This document shows positions 17,397 to 26,455 of a stretch of 64,000 nucleotides of DNA, one piece after another (position 1 is the stretch's first letter; each line of letters opens with the position of its first letter). The stretch comes from Methylosinus sp. PW1. Lineage in GTDB: Bacteria; Pseudomonadota; Alphaproteobacteria; Rhizobiales; Beijerinckiaceae. The notes under the pieces were generated by a model. That model was given only the letters and a program-made list of their open reading frames with translations, was not told the DNA's origin and ran no database searches. Location of the stretch: assembly GCF_000745215.1 (NCBI RefSeq), contig NZ_JQNK01000009.1, forward strand, positions 558,001 to 622,000, read 5' to 3'. The translations under genes were made by a program, and so were the position numbers.

Positions 17397-18152
17397 TCAG
17401 AGCGCAGGGGCGTCGCGCCCGGCGCCGGCGCCCACCGGGGCCAGCACCTCGTCCAGCGGCGGCAGGGCGCGGCGCACGGCGCGGCGCAGGCCGGCCGGCC
17501 GATAGAGCTGCTTGGTCGCCTCCACGATATGAACCCCGCCGCCGGGCAGCGAGAAGCGCCCGGCGATTCGCTCGAAGGCGGGAGCCGAGCGCAGCAGCGA
17601 GGCGCGGGCGAAGGGCGGCACATAGAGCGCCTCGCCCCAGTAGACGGGCAGCAGCAGCGTCTCCTGCAGCAGGCTCTGCAGCTGACCGCGCGAATAGGGA
17701 TGGCCATGGCCGAAGGGCGTCGTATCCACCCGCGCCCACAGGCCCGAGCGGCTGGGGACGACGACGATCACCCGGCCGCCCGGCGCGAGAATGCGCCAAA
17801 TCTCCTCCAAAATGTCGCGCGGCGATTCGCCGACCTCGAGCGCATGGACGACGAGAACGCGGTCGATGCTGGCGTCGGGCAGCGGCATCATTGTCGTCTC
17901 GACCAGCGCCGAGGCCGAGCGGCCGCCATTGGGCCAATGGACGACGCCCTGGGCGGCCGGCATGAAGGCGAGCACGCGCTGCGCCCGCTCCTGAAAATCG
18001 ACGAGATAGGGCGTGGCGTAGCCGATTCCGAGCACGCGCAGCCCGGAGTGATCCTCCCAGCGGGTCCGCGCCATGCGCCCGACGAGGCGCAGCGCCACCT
18101 GGCCGAGCGGCGAAGCGTAAAAATTCCGCAAGTCGACGACGTCGAGCGACAT
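17397..18152 (-). CDS. Class I SAM-dependent methyltransferase
   Basis: 251 residues from ATG 18152; the frame extends to 18188. The Rossmann motifs are LRVLGIGYATPYLVDF (motif I, GIGYATP in place of the usual GxGxG), MMPLPDASIDRVLVVHALE (motif IV region) and EEIWRILAPGGRVIVVVPS (motif V). It stands back to back with the glyoxalase II gene, an arrangement I recall from other Hyphomicrobiales. The methylated substrate is unknown. Confidence 0.85.
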   Translation of the reverse strand: MSLDVVDLRNFYASPLGQVALRLVGRMARTRWEDHSGLRVLGIGYATPYLVDFQERAQRVLAFMPAAQGVVHWPNGGRSASALVETTMMPLPDASIDRVLVVHALEVGESPRDILEEIWRILAPGGRVIVVVPSRSGLWARVDTTPFGHGHPYSRGQLQSLLQETLLLPVYWGEALYVPPFARASLLRSAPAFERIAGRFSLPGGGVHIVEATKQLYRPAGLRRAVRRALPPLDEVLAPVGAGAGRDAPAL

Positions 18153-18252
18153 ATCTGCTATTTCGCATTTATCTACGGCGCGACGCAAGCGCGAGAAACG
18201 GTCGCGGCCGCGTCGCCCCGCCGATCCTATGCGTTTCGACAGGAGCAGCGCA

Positions 18253-19026
18253 ATGAGCGTCGAGGTCGTTCAATTCATTTGCCTCGCCGATAATTTCGGC
18301 CTGCTGCTGCGGGACGAGGCGACCGGCGCCGTCGCCTCCATCGACGCGCCCGACGCGCGCGCCATAGCGGCGGAATTGTCGCGGCGCGGCTGGACGCTCA
18401 CCGATATTCTCGTCACCCATCACCACGCCGACCACATCCAGGGCGTGGCGGGGCTGAAGGCGCTGTTTCCAAAGGCGCGCACCGTCGGCCCGCGCAAGGA
18501 TCGCGCCCGCATCCCCGGCCTCGACCTCGAGGTCGGCGAGGACGATTCGGTGATGGTGGGCTCCGCGACGGCGCGGGTGATAGAGGCGCCGGGCCATACG
18601 ACCGGCCATATTCTCTATCATTTCGAGGCGGAGGAGATTCTCTTCGTCGGCGACGTGCTTTTCTCGCTGGGCTGCGGCCGCGTCTTCGAGACGCCGATGG
18701 ACGTCATGTACGCCTCGCTGGAGAAGATCGCCGAATTGCCGCCGGAGACGCGCGTCTATTGCGGCCACGAATATACGCAGGCCAATGCGCGATTCGCGCG
18801 CACCGTCGATCCAGACAATTCTCTGCTCGCCGAGCGCGCCCGCGAGGTCGACGCGCTGCGCGCCGCGGGCGAGCCCACTTTGCCGACGACCATCGCTCTC
18901 GAGCTCGCCACAAATCCCTTCCTGCGCGCCGAGGACCCACAGCTGCAGCGCACGCTCGGCATGGATACGGCCGATCCGGTCCATGTCTTCACGCAGATCC
19001 GCGAAAGAAAGAATGTGTTTCGATGA
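18253..19026 (+). CDS. gloB: Hydroxyacylglutathione hydrolase (glyoxalase II)
   Basis: 257 residues from ATG 18253, with AGGAG upstream. The metallo-beta-lactamase motif is VTHHHADHIQG; further metal ligands are in APGHTTGHILYHF, FVGDVLFSLGCGR and YCGHEYTQANARF. The C-terminal helical domain contains NPFLRAEDP, as in GloB. It hydrolyses S-lactoylglutathione to lactate and glutathione in the methylglyoxal detoxification pathway. The next gene overlaps by 4 bp (ATGA). Confidence 0.93.
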   Translation: MSVEVVQFICLADNFGLLLRDEATGAVASIDAPDARAIAAELSRRGWTLTDILVTHHHADHIQGVAGLKALFPKARTVGPRKDRARIPGLDLEVGEDDSVMVGSATARVIEAPGHTTGHILYHFEAEEILFVGDVLFSLGCGRVFETPMDVMYASLEKIAELPPETRVYCGHEYTQANARFARTVDPDNSLLAERAREVDALRAAGEPTLPTTIALELATNPFLRAEDPQLQRTLGMDTADPVHVFTQIRERKNVFR

Positions 19027-19481
19027 CGATGGATACGAGCCTCACGGCCGCCGATATCGCGCGGCTGCTCTCCCTCTCGCCGCATCCGGAAGGCGGCTTC
19101 TATCGCGAGACCTTTCGTGATTCCCGCGCGGTCGCGGACGGCCGCGCCGCCTCGACGGCCATCTATTATCTGCTCGGCGCGGGCGAGGTCTCCGCCTGGC
19201 ATCGCGTCGACGCCGCCGAGATTTGGCATTATTACGCCGGCGCGCCGCTCGCTCTCGACATTTCCGCGACGGGCGCGACGAGCGCGCGGCAGATACTCGG
19301 CTCGCGGGTGACGCAGGGCGAGCAGCCGCAGATCGTCGTGCCGGCCGATCAATGGCAGAGCGCGCGCAGCCTCGGCGCCTGGACGCTGGTCGGCTGCACG
19401 GTCGCGCCGGGCTTCGAGTTCTCCCGCTTCGAGCTGGCCGCCGCGGATTTTTCTCCGCTGCGCGAAGACAGCGCGGAATAG
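19023..19481 (+). CDS. Cupin-domain protein (DUF985)
   Basis: 152 residues starting inside the gloB stop (ATGA overlap), so translationally coupled to it. The cupin core is clear: LSPHPEGGFYRETFRDS, STAIYYLLGAGEVSAWHRVDAAEIWHYYAG, ARSLGAWTLVGCTVAPGFEF. This family is related to plant and fungal DUF985 cupins with no agreed reaction. Coupling with gloB hints at a role in carbonyl or sugar-derived aldehyde metabolism, which is inference. Confidence 0.88.
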   Translation: MTMDTSLTAADIARLLSLSPHPEGGFYRETFRDSRAVADGRAASTAIYYLLGAGEVSAWHRVDAAEIWHYYAGAPLALDISATGATSARQILGSRVTQGEQPQIVVPADQWQSARSLGAWTLVGCTVAPGFEFSRFELAAADFSPLREDSAE

Positions 19482-19652
19482 GCCGAATCACGCCGATTTT
19501 GGATCGCGAATGAGTGAAAACGGGCGATCCTCACGCGCCGGCCGATGCGGCGCGTCGCGCGCCCGCGGCGCGGCGGCGGAGCGCTAAACGAGCCGTTTAC
19601 TTTTGGCCCCCAATACTCGCTTCATCCGTATTCGTTCGATCAGGCCCAACCG

Positions 19653-21446
19653 ATGCAATTGCGCCATCTCGCCGATAAGGCGGTTTCCACGGGATTGCAG
19701 GAGCCGGACTCCTCCCCCACAACGCCCGCTCCGACCGCGGAGCCGCGGCAGCCCGCGGGACCGGATGCGCGCGACATTCTCGCCTCGATCGGCATGCTCG
19801 CCTATACGTGGGACATTGCGACCGATCGGCTCGATTGGGGCGACAATCTCGCCGAGGTGCTGACCAGCTTCGCCGATGTCGATCTCTCGAGCGGGCGCGC
19901 CTATGGCGAGCGGCTCGGCGCGCAGAGCGCGACCTCGCGCTTCGACGCCATCGTCACCGCCACCGGCAGCGACGACGGCAATGGCGTGTTCTTCAACGCC
20001 ATCTATGCGCTCGTGCCGCCGCGCGAGACCGGCGGCGGCCCGCTGATCTGGATCGAGGATTGCGGCAAATGGTTCGCCGGCCGCGACGGCCGCCCGAGCC
20101 GGGCTCACGGCCTCGTGCGCGTCATTACCGAGCGCCACGAGATGGAGCGCCGCATGACGCGCAGCGCGCAATTCGACGCGCTCACCGGGGCGATGAGCCG
20201 CGCTCTTTTGGCGGAACATTCGCTGCGCCTGCTCGGACAGCCCGAGAAGACGCGCAAGCCTTTCACCATTCTGCTCGTCGCGCTGGAGAATCTCTTCGCG
20301 CTCAATCGCACCTATGGCTACGACGCCGGCGACGAGATCATTGTCGGCCTCGCCTCGCGGTTGCGGACCAATATTCGCGTCAATGATCTCGTGGCGCGCT
20401 ACGCCGGCAATAAATTCGCCGTTCTGCTCGAGAATTGCGACGTCGAGCAGGCCAAATCGACGGGCCAGCGGCTCATCGAGGTGATCGCCCAAACGCCTTT
20501 CGCGACCGAAGTGGGCGGGGTTTCCGTATCGGCGCGCATCGGCGCCGTCGTCGCGCCGCGCGATGGAAGATCGCCGGCCGTGCTGTTCCAGCACGCCGAG
20601 GAGGCGCTCGACGCCGCGCGCCAGCGCAATGCGCATCGGCTCGTCTGCTACGCCACCTCGCTGGCGCGCGACAATGGGCGGCTGCATGCGCTGCAGATTT
20701 CCGACAGCGTCGTTTCCGCGCTCAATGAGCGCCGCGTCGAGCTGGCCTTTCAGCCCATCGTGCAAGCGCAGACCGGCCATACGGCCTTTTACGAGGCGCT
20801 GCTGCGCGTGCGGCTCGCCGACGGCTCCATCGTCGTGCCCGGCGACATTCTGCCCATCGCCGAGAAATCCGGCCTGGTGCGCCTTCTCGATCAGCGCGTT
20901 CTGGAGCTGGCGCTCACGCAGCTGCGCGCCGATCCGTCGCTGCGGATCTCGGTCAACGCCTCGGTCGCCACGCTGCATGATCCCGAATGGCCGGAATGGC
21001 TCGCCAACGCCACGCGAATCTATCCGGGCGTCGCGGATCGCCTCACCATAGAAATCACCGAGACGACGCTGATCGACGATTTCGACAAGACGCGGCAGCT
21101 GATCACCGACTGCAAGGGCCTCGGCATCAAATTCGCCATGGATGATTTCGGCGCCGGGCACACATCCTTCCGCAATCTGCGCCTGCTGGACTTCGATTTC
21201 GTCAAGATCGACGGCGTCTTCATCCAGAACATCATCAAATCGCAGGATGATCGCTTCTTCGTGCGCACACTCACCGATCTCGCGCGGCATCTCGGCCTGA
21301 AGATCGTCGCGGAATGGGTGGAGGACGAGGAGACGGCGCAGCTGCTGCAAGGCTGGGGCGTCGATTACTTCCAGGGCTCGCTGTTCGGCTCGGCGGTGGT
21401 GGTCGCGGCGCCGGGCGAGTCGCAAAACCTTTCCCGGCGCGCCTGA
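19653..21446 (+). CDS. Degenerate GGDEF plus EAL protein, probable cyclic-di-GMP phosphodiesterase
   Basis: 597 residues from ATG 19653; ATG 19545 is in frame and may be the start. An N-terminal PAS-like region (about 30-165) precedes a GGDEF domain (about 180-330) whose signature reads YAGNKFAVLLEN instead of GGDEF, so cyclase activity is not expected. The EAL domain (about 345-590) keeps FYEALLRVRL, LTIEITETTLIDD, MDDFGAGHTSFRNL and KIDGVFI. It would hydrolyse cyclic-di-GMP. There is no membrane segment. Confidence 0.88.
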   Translation: MQLRHLADKAVSTGLQEPDSSPTTPAPTAEPRQPAGPDARDILASIGMLAYTWDIATDRLDWGDNLAEVLTSFADVDLSSGRAYGERLGAQSATSRFDAIVTATGSDDGNGVFFNAIYALVPPRETGGGPLIWIEDCGKWFAGRDGRPSRAHGLVRVITERHEMERRMTRSAQFDALTGAMSRALLAEHSLRLLGQPEKTRKPFTILLVALENLFALNRTYGYDAGDEIIVGLASRLRTNIRVNDLVARYAGNKFAVLLENCDVEQAKSTGQRLIEVIAQTPFATEVGGVSVSARIGAVVAPRDGRSPAVLFQHAEEALDAARQRNAHRLVCYATSLARDNGRLHALQISDSVVSALNERRVELAFQPIVQAQTGHTAFYEALLRVRLADGSIVVPGDILPIAEKSGLVRLLDQRVLELALTQLRADPSLRISVNASVATLHDPEWPEWLANATRIYPGVADRLTIEITETTLIDDFDKTRQLITDCKGLGIKFAMDDFGAGHTSFRNLRLLDFDFVKIDGVFIQNIIKSQDDRFFVRTLTDLARHLGLKIVAEWVEDEETAQLLQGWGVDYFQGSLFGSAVVVAAPGESQNLSRRA

Positions 21447-21465
21447 GCGGCGCCGAGGCTTCGCG

Positions 21466-21488
21466 GCTCGCCCGTCGAGGGCGAGCCG
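21466..21488. terminator. Hairpin between convergent genes
   Basis: A perfect 9-bp stem GGCTCGCCC / GGGCGAGCC with a GTCGA loop lies between the ends of the EAL gene and phaR. It lacks a T-run, so it may terminate both transcripts only weakly or with Rho. Confidence 0.5.
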
Positions 21489-21509
21489 GATCGCGCCGAC
21501 AACCCGAGC

Positions 21510-22124
21510 TCAGCCGCTCTTCGTCGACAATTGATCGATGCGCTTGTTCAGCTCGTCGAGCTGACGCTTCATCTCGTCGAGATCGGAGCGCGGCGGCTCG
21601 GCGGCGGCCGCTGTCGTCTCGGTCGAGGCGGCGGGCGGCTCGGTCGGCAGGCCGAAGGGGTTGAACATGGTCAACGCATGGCGGAACACCGCCATATTCT
21701 TGCGCGCCTGCTCCTCGAGCGACTGAAACGCCTGACGAGTCGGCTCGCCGAAAGGCGCGCCTTCGAGCGCCTGCGAGACCTGATCGCGGAATTTCTGCTG
21801 ATCGCGCGTCAGCCGATCGATGCTGAACTCGAGATAGCTCGGCACCAGCATCTGCATCGAATCGCCATAGAAGCGGATGAGCTGGCGCAGAAAAGCGATC
21901 GGCAGCAGGCTCTGGCCGTCCTTGCCCTCCTGCTCGAAAATGATCTGCGTCAGCACGGGGCGGGTGATGTCCTCCCCCGTTTTGGCGTCGCAGACGACGA
22001 AATCCTCGCCGCGCTTGACCATTGCCGCGAGATCCTCGAGCGTGACGTAAGTGCTCGTGCCCGTGTCATAGAGCCGCCGATTGGCGTATTTCTTGATCGT
22101 CGTCGGCTTTTTTTCGGTGGCCAT
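21510..22124 (-). CDS. phaR: Polyhydroxyalkanoate synthesis regulator PhaR
   Basis: 204 residues from ATG 22124; the open frame extends upstream but the conserved protein starts at MATEKKPTTIKKYANRRLYD. Residues about 9-70 are the PHB accumulation regulator DNA-binding domain (TSTYVTLEDLAAMVKRGEDF), residues about 75-115 the second PHB_acc domain (FLRQLIRFYGDSMQMLVPSY). The C-terminus is a coiled coil (DEMKRQLDELNKRIDQLS). PhaR binds PHB granules and represses phasin and related genes. No pha genes are next to it here. Confidence 0.93.
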   Translation of the reverse strand: MATEKKPTTIKKYANRRLYDTGTSTYVTLEDLAAMVKRGEDFVVCDAKTGEDITRPVLTQIIFEQEGKDGQSLLPIAFLRQLIRFYGDSMQMLVPSYLEFSIDRLTRDQQKFRDQVSQALEGAPFGEPTRQAFQSLEEQARKNMAVFRHALTMFNPFGLPTEPPAASTETTAAAAEPPRSDLDEMKRQLDELNKRIDQLSTKSG

Positions 22125-22438
22125 GTTCCGCCCGCCGCCTCCGTCGTCCTGGCGCGCCGCCACGATCTTCTCGGCTCCGGCGGGTTGAGCGCCGGCTCCC
22201 TTCTCATATTTCGGCGTGCGTAGCAAAATTTCCTCGCTTCTCGTCCGGCGACGCGCTGAGCGATCGCAGCTTCTTTCCGAACGATAGCCGCAACCGCACG
22301 CATCCCGCAATAAATTCGTCGCGAAAAGGTTTTTTCCTCCCGCAAAGGTCGAATTCGAGGCGCGGTAGCCTCTCGATAAGAGCCGCAGCCTCGGCTATAT
22401 TGCATACACCATTCGCCGAACGCCCATAGGAGGACGAT
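22125..22438. other. Divergent intergenic region between phaR and a lipoprotein gene
   Basis: 314 bp without a convincing gene. The only distinct signals are an AAAAGGTTTTTTCC tract near 22324-22337 and, before the lipoprotein gene, an AGGAGG site at 22428-22433. Promoters for both genes are expected here but cannot be placed. Confidence 0.5.
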
Positions 22439-22696
22439 ATGCCGATCACCAAGCTGCTGCTCGCGGCGGCCGCGGCGCTCCTCGTCGGGGCCTGCAACAC
22501 CACGAGCCTGGCCGAGCAGCGCGCCGCCGATGAAATCCGCTGCCGAAATTATGGTTTCCGGCCCGGGACCGACCCATTCTCCAAATGCCTGATGCAGGTG
22601 GACCTCGACCGCTCCGCCGATCGACGCGCCGCCCGCTACGACTATCCCTATGGCTATGGGCCGCGCGGCGGCTATTGGGGTCGGGGCTGGTGGTGA
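22439..22696 (+). CDS. Small lipoprotein of unknown function
   Basis: 85 residues with AGGAGG upstream of ATG 22439. The signal peptide ends in a lipobox: LLLAAAAALLVGAC, so Cys19 should be acylated after cleavage. The mature part contains AADEIRCRNYGFRPGTDPF and CLMQVDLDRSADRR, a pattern common to small Hyphomicrobiales lipoproteins, and ends in a Gly/Tyr/Trp-rich tail. Function is unknown. Confidence 0.8.
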   Translation: MPITKLLLAAAAALLVGACNTTSLAEQRAADEIRCRNYGFRPGTDPFSKCLMQVDLDRSADRRAARYDYPYGYGPRGGYWGRGWW

Positions 22697-22953
22697 TGGC
22701 GGAAATCTGACGGAAAAAGGGTGTTCTCACGATTTTTTGCCGCAATGCGGCATGCGGTTTCCCGCAGCGCAGCAATAGGCTATGAAAGGCGCGGCGCCGC
22801 AGCGCCCCGCCGAGAGCCCGAGCGCTTGAGACGGGCTCGTCCATATGCGAAACAGCGCGCCGAGGCGGCCGATTCGCCGATCGGCGCCCCGCCCGATACG
22901 GGCGCTGAAGGACGCCGGCGAGAGCGAGACGGGCCGGAAACGGAATTGGGCTC

Positions 22954-23988
22954 ATGTTGTTCAACATAGAAGCCGACCGTGGCGACCAGATCGTCGGCTA
23001 TGTCGTTCCAGACGATTATACCGCCTCGCCGACGCTTCGCATCACTCAGAGCGGCATAGAGATCGCGGAGCTGCCCTGCCGCGAGGCGCGGCCGTCTCTG
23101 GTGGCCGCCGGCCGTCACGCCACCGGCCTGTGCGGCTTCACCGTCGACAGCTCGATCGTTCCCGACCTCGTGTCGAATCAGAGCCTCGAGATTCGCGACG
23201 CCGAATCCGGCATCATGATCTACCGCCGGCGCAATAGCTCGGAGGTCACGCATCGTCGCGTGTTTCGGCTGGAGACGCATCTCTTTCCGCTGTGGCGGCT
23301 GGACGAGAAGGTCGAGCATAGATTTCAGTTCTTCCACAAGGGCGTGGAGCGGCATGGACGCGAGACCGCGCTGCAGGTCTTCATGCTCGAGAACGTCAAC
23401 TCGCTCTATGTGAGCGGCCGCCTGACCTTCTCGAGCTATTCCAACTATCTGCAAGACAAGTTCAATTCCATCATACTGATGCACGACCCCTATCTCGAGC
23501 TCGCCGAGCGGCTGCTGACGCTCAAGCATGTCTCGCGCTTCGGCGAGGAGCTGCTGGGGCCGCGCGACATGCTCACCTATCAACGGGCGATCGAGTTCGC
23601 GCAGCAGATCGAGCCGGACGGCTCCGGCCTGCGGCGCGCTTTCGACTCGATGCCGCGCGACGTCATCGGCGCGCTCGCCAATCCGCTGACGCGGCAGCTC
23701 GCCTCCGAGGCGCTGGACGAACCGCCGCCCAAGAACGGCGTCGCCAAGGCGCTCGCCGCTCTCGCCAGCTTTTCTGTTGTCGGGCTGCGGGAAAGTCAGG
23801 ACCGTTTTCTCGAGGAGGTGGAGGCCCTGCTCGACATAGAGCCCGGCGTTCTGCCGACGCTGCCGCATTTCGCGGCGGTGGGCGAGCTGGCGCGGGAGCT
23901 GCGCCGGCTGCCGGAGGTCGATCTGCTGCTGGAGCAGGACCTCGAAATCTACCAAACCGCCAAAGCGGCGATCGAGGAGGCCTTTTGA
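22954..23988 (+). CDS. Hypothetical protein upstream of a capsule-export protein
   Basis: 344 residues, no signal peptide or membrane segment. The N-terminal 95 residues look beta-rich (GDQIVGYVVPDDYTASPTLR, GLCGFTVDSSIV, LEIRDAESGIMIYRRR), the remainder helical with many charged residues. I recognise no named family. It precedes the KpsE-like gene by 61 bp on the same strand, so a part in polysaccharide synthesis, sorting or export is the best contextual guess. Confidence 0.7.
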   Translation: MLFNIEADRGDQIVGYVVPDDYTASPTLRITQSGIEIAELPCREARPSLVAAGRHATGLCGFTVDSSIVPDLVSNQSLEIRDAESGIMIYRRRNSSEVTHRRVFRLETHLFPLWRLDEKVEHRFQFFHKGVERHGRETALQVFMLENVNSLYVSGRLTFSSYSNYLQDKFNSIILMHDPYLELAERLLTLKHVSRFGEELLGPRDMLTYQRAIEFAQQIEPDGSGLRRAFDSMPRDVIGALANPLTRQLASEALDEPPPKNGVAKALAALASFSVVGLRESQDRFLEEVEALLDIEPGVLPTLPHFAAVGELARELRRLPEVDLLLEQDLEIYQTAKAAIEEAF

Positions 23989-24049
23989 CGAAGATTGCTG
24001 ACGCGGCAAAGCGCGCGCCGACCCAGGCGCGGATCGCCGGCGGGCGCCG

Positions 24050-25351
24050 ATGATCGAGACCAGGCCGCCGCTCGACGACGAGCGCCTCCGCTCGCGTATA
24101 GATCCGAAGCTGGAGCCGAAGCCCGCGCGCTCGCTGGTGCCGGCCGCATGGCTGCGGCCGCTCGCCAATGCGCCGGAGACCGCGCGTCAGATCGTCGACC
24201 AGGTCGAGCGGATCGCGATGGAGGCCAATCGCGCGCTCGAGAGCCGAACGCGCATTCCGCCGCTGTGGCTGAGCTTCATCGCCTTCGTGATCATTCCGTC
24301 CTTCGTGGCGTCGGTCTATTTCGCCTTTCTTGCCGCCGACCAATTCGCGGTCGAGACGCGTTTCGCGGTGCGCGCGATCGAGCTTGAGGCCGTCGCGACG
24401 CCCAAGGGCGAGTCGGCGGCCTTCACCTTCACGCCGTCCGGGCAGAACGCCTATATCGTCACGAGCTACATCCGCAGCCGCGCGATCGTCAGCGATGTGA
24501 TGGCCAAGCTCGATCTGCGCGCTCTCTACCGCCGGCCGGAGGCCGATTTCTGGGCGCGCCTGCGCCGCAACGCCACGATGGAGCAGCTGACCGACTATTG
24601 GCAATCCATGGTCGAGACCACGGTCGACGCCAATTCCAGCCTCGTCACCGTCAATGTCCGCGCCTTCCGCAAGGAGGACGCCTACGCGCTCGCCAACGCC
24701 ATCGTCGCGGCGAGCGAGGCGCTGGTCAATCGCATCTCCGAGCGCGCGCGCCGCGACGCCACCGCAATGGCGGAGAGAGACGTGCGCCGCTCCTTCGAGG
24801 CGGTGCAGGCGACGCTGTCCGATCTGCACAAGTTCCGCGACGAGTTCGGCGTCATCGACCCGACCCTGACCGGAACCGAGATCGGCAAGCTGCTGGCGCC
24901 GCTCGTCGCGCAGAAAATCAAGCTCGAGAGCGAGCTTTTCGTCGCCGGACATGAATTGTCGCCGGACGCGCCGACGGTGCGCGTGCTGCGCGAGCAGCTC
25001 GACTCCGCCGAGAAGCAGATCAAGGAGCTGAAGGGCAAGCTCACCTCCAATGACGGCGCGCGCTCCTCCAGCTCTACCGTGGCTGGAATTCTGGCGAAGT
25101 TCGAGGAGCTCGAGGTGCGCAAGGCGCTCGCCGAGCGCTTCTATGCGCTCTCCAAGGCCGATCTCGATCGCGCGCAATTGCGCGCCAATCGGCAGAGCAT
25201 CTATTTGACCGTCTTCGTTCCCCCGGCGGCGCCGGAGATTTCCCGCTATCCGCACCGCTTGACTTACCCCTTGCTGATCTTCCTCGCCTTCGCCATCGTG
25301 TGGAGCATCGTCGTGCTGCTGCTGGCGACGATCGAGGATCACAGGCTGTGA
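24050..25351 (+). CDS. Capsule polysaccharide export inner-membrane protein (KpsE/BexC/CtrB-like)
   Basis: 433 residues. The layout is an N-terminal cytoplasmic tail, a membrane helix near 80-102 (WLSFIAFVIIPSFVASVYFA), a long periplasmic helical region with coiled coil (residues about 230-350, SAEKQIKELKGKL) and a second membrane helix near 402-427 (LLIFLAFAIVWSIVVLLL). This matches the polysaccharide co-polymerase family of ABC-type capsule export. No ABC transporter or outer-membrane exporter gene is adjacent in the window. Confidence 0.87.
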   Translation: MIETRPPLDDERLRSRIDPKLEPKPARSLVPAAWLRPLANAPETARQIVDQVERIAMEANRALESRTRIPPLWLSFIAFVIIPSFVASVYFAFLAADQFAVETRFAVRAIELEAVATPKGESAAFTFTPSGQNAYIVTSYIRSRAIVSDVMAKLDLRALYRRPEADFWARLRRNATMEQLTDYWQSMVETTVDANSSLVTVNVRAFRKEDAYALANAIVAASEALVNRISERARRDATAMAERDVRRSFEAVQATLSDLHKFRDEFGVIDPTLTGTEIGKLLAPLVAQKIKLESELFVAGHELSPDAPTVRVLREQLDSAEKQIKELKGKLTSNDGARSSSSTVAGILAKFEELEVRKALAERFYALSKADLDRAQLRANRQSIYLTVFVPPAAPEISRYPHRLTYPLLIFLAFAIVWSIVVLLLATIEDHRL

Positions 25352-25432
25352 CGCGCAGGCCCGGCGAGACGCGATAAGCTCTAGCGGGCGGCAGAATCGA
25401 AGGGAAAGCGCGAAAGGAGAGGCTTACGATCG

Positions 25433-25990
25433 ATGGCGACGATGGACGGCGATTTCTGGGTCTTCGGCTATGGTTCCTTGATGTGGCGGCCGGGTTTCGA
25501 ATTTCTCGAAAGCGCCCTCGCCTGGGTGCATGGCTACCACCGATCGCTCTGCGTCTTCTCCCATGTCCACCGCGGAACGCGGGAGCGCCCGGGCCTGGTG
25601 CTCGGCCTCGACTATGGCGGCTCCTGCCTCGGCGTCGCCTTTCGGATCGCCGGAGCTGCGCGCGAGGAGACGATCGCCTATCTGCGCGCCCGCGAATTGG
25701 TGACCTCTGTCTATATCGAGCGCAATGTGGGGCTGCGCTTCGCCGAGGGCGGCTCGGCCCGCGCGCTCGCCTTCATCGTCGATCGCGCCCATGAGCAATA
25801 TGCCGGGCGCCTGTCGATCGACGAGATGACCCGGCTCGTGGAGAGCGGCGTCGGCGCCTCGGGCGACAACCCCTCCTACGTCCGCAACACGCACGCGCAT
25901 CTTCAGCAGCTCGACATTCACGATCCGGCCCTCGCCGAGATCGTGCGCCGACTTTCGGCGCCGACGGCCTCCCTCGCCGAGAGCGCCTGA
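25433..25990 (+). CDS. Glutathione-specific gamma-glutamylcyclotransferase, ChaC family
   Basis: 185 residues. The substrate-binding loop is FWVFGYGSLMWRPGF (residues 8-22), followed by GYHRSLCVFSHVHRGT and GLVLGLDYGGSCLGVAF, the hallmarks of ChaC. The catalytic Glu is probably Glu88 in RARELVTSVY, though I could not verify the alignment. ChaC enzymes cleave glutathione to 5-oxoproline and Cys-Gly. AAAGGAGAGG near 25413 may be its ribosome binding site, 10-15 bases before the start. It converges with the SOS-controlled gene. Confidence 0.9.
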   Translation: MATMDGDFWVFGYGSLMWRPGFEFLESALAWVHGYHRSLCVFSHVHRGTRERPGLVLGLDYGGSCLGVAFRIAGAAREETIAYLRARELVTSVYIERNVGLRFAEGGSARALAFIVDRAHEQYAGRLSIDEMTRLVESGVGASGDNPSYVRNTHAHLQQLDIHDPALAEIVRRLSAPTASLAESA

Positions 25991-25996
25991 AAAAGC

Positions 25997-26395
25997 TCAG
26001 TTCAGCAAGGCTTTGGCGAGGTGACGCGCGACCTCGACCGGCAGAGCGCAAAAGCGCACATGCCATTCGTTCACGCCGAGAGCGACGGCCGCCGCGCGCG
26101 CGAGGCGGCCGCTCGGCGCATCGAATTCCTCGGTCGAGAGCACGCAGACCGGCCGGCGTTCCGCGCCCTCGCGCGCCACGCCGATGACGACGGCGCGGGC
26201 GAAACCCGCCACCAGCGCTTCCTCCTCCGCCGAAAATATCGTGCAGACATAGCGCTCGCCGCGGCCGGCGCGCCAGGAATAGAAGCGCTCGCGCAGAGGC
26301 GTCGCATGTAGCGCCGCCAATCCGCCTCCGCGAATGACCGATGCTTCGGCCGCCGGCCTTCCGCCCCGGTCCTGGACTCGATCGATCACGAACAT
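25997..26395 (-). CDS. Protein of unknown function under an SOS-type promoter
   Basis: 132 residues from ATG 26395, which has GAGGGG five bases upstream; GTG 26407 is less likely. The protein is soluble, with FVIDRVQDRGGRP at the start, FYSWRAGRGERYVCTIFSAEE in the middle and LARAAAVALGVNEWHVRFCAL near the end. I recognise no named family and it does not resemble LexA, RecA, ImuA/B, SidA or UmuD. Its promoter (26437-26464) is overlapped by two alphaproteobacterial LexA boxes, so induction after DNA damage is a strong prediction from sequence. It follows glyQ on the same strand but has this promoter of its own. Confidence 0.75.
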   Translation of the reverse strand: MFVIDRVQDRGGRPAAEASVIRGGGLAALHATPLRERFYSWRAGRGERYVCTIFSAEEEALVAGFARAVVIGVAREGAERRPVCVLSTEEFDAPSGRLARAAAVALGVNEWHVRFCALPVEVARHLAKALLN

Positions 26396-26429
26396 GACGC
26401 CCCTCACGAAAAGCCTCGAAGAAAGACAA

Positions 26430-26455
26430 GAACAAAATTAGAACATAAAAAGAAC
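26430..26455 (-). promoter_or_regulatory. Two overlapping LexA (SOS) boxes
   Basis: Three GAAC units lie at 26430-26433, 26441-26444 and 26452-26455, each separated by exactly 7 bases. GAAC-N7-GAAC (GTTC-N7-GTTC on the other strand) is the alphaproteobacterial LexA target. The three units make two overlapping boxes 35-60 bases upstream of the ATG at 26395. Confidence 0.85.

Noticed and set aside
19584..21425. 613-residue minus-strand frame opposite the EAL gene
   Set aside because: Antisense shadow; the EAL and GGDEF motifs lie on the plus strand.
22721..22969. Small plus-strand gene of 82 residues before the KpsE pair
   Set aside because: Arg-rich composition without motif or ribosome binding site; more likely a leader region.
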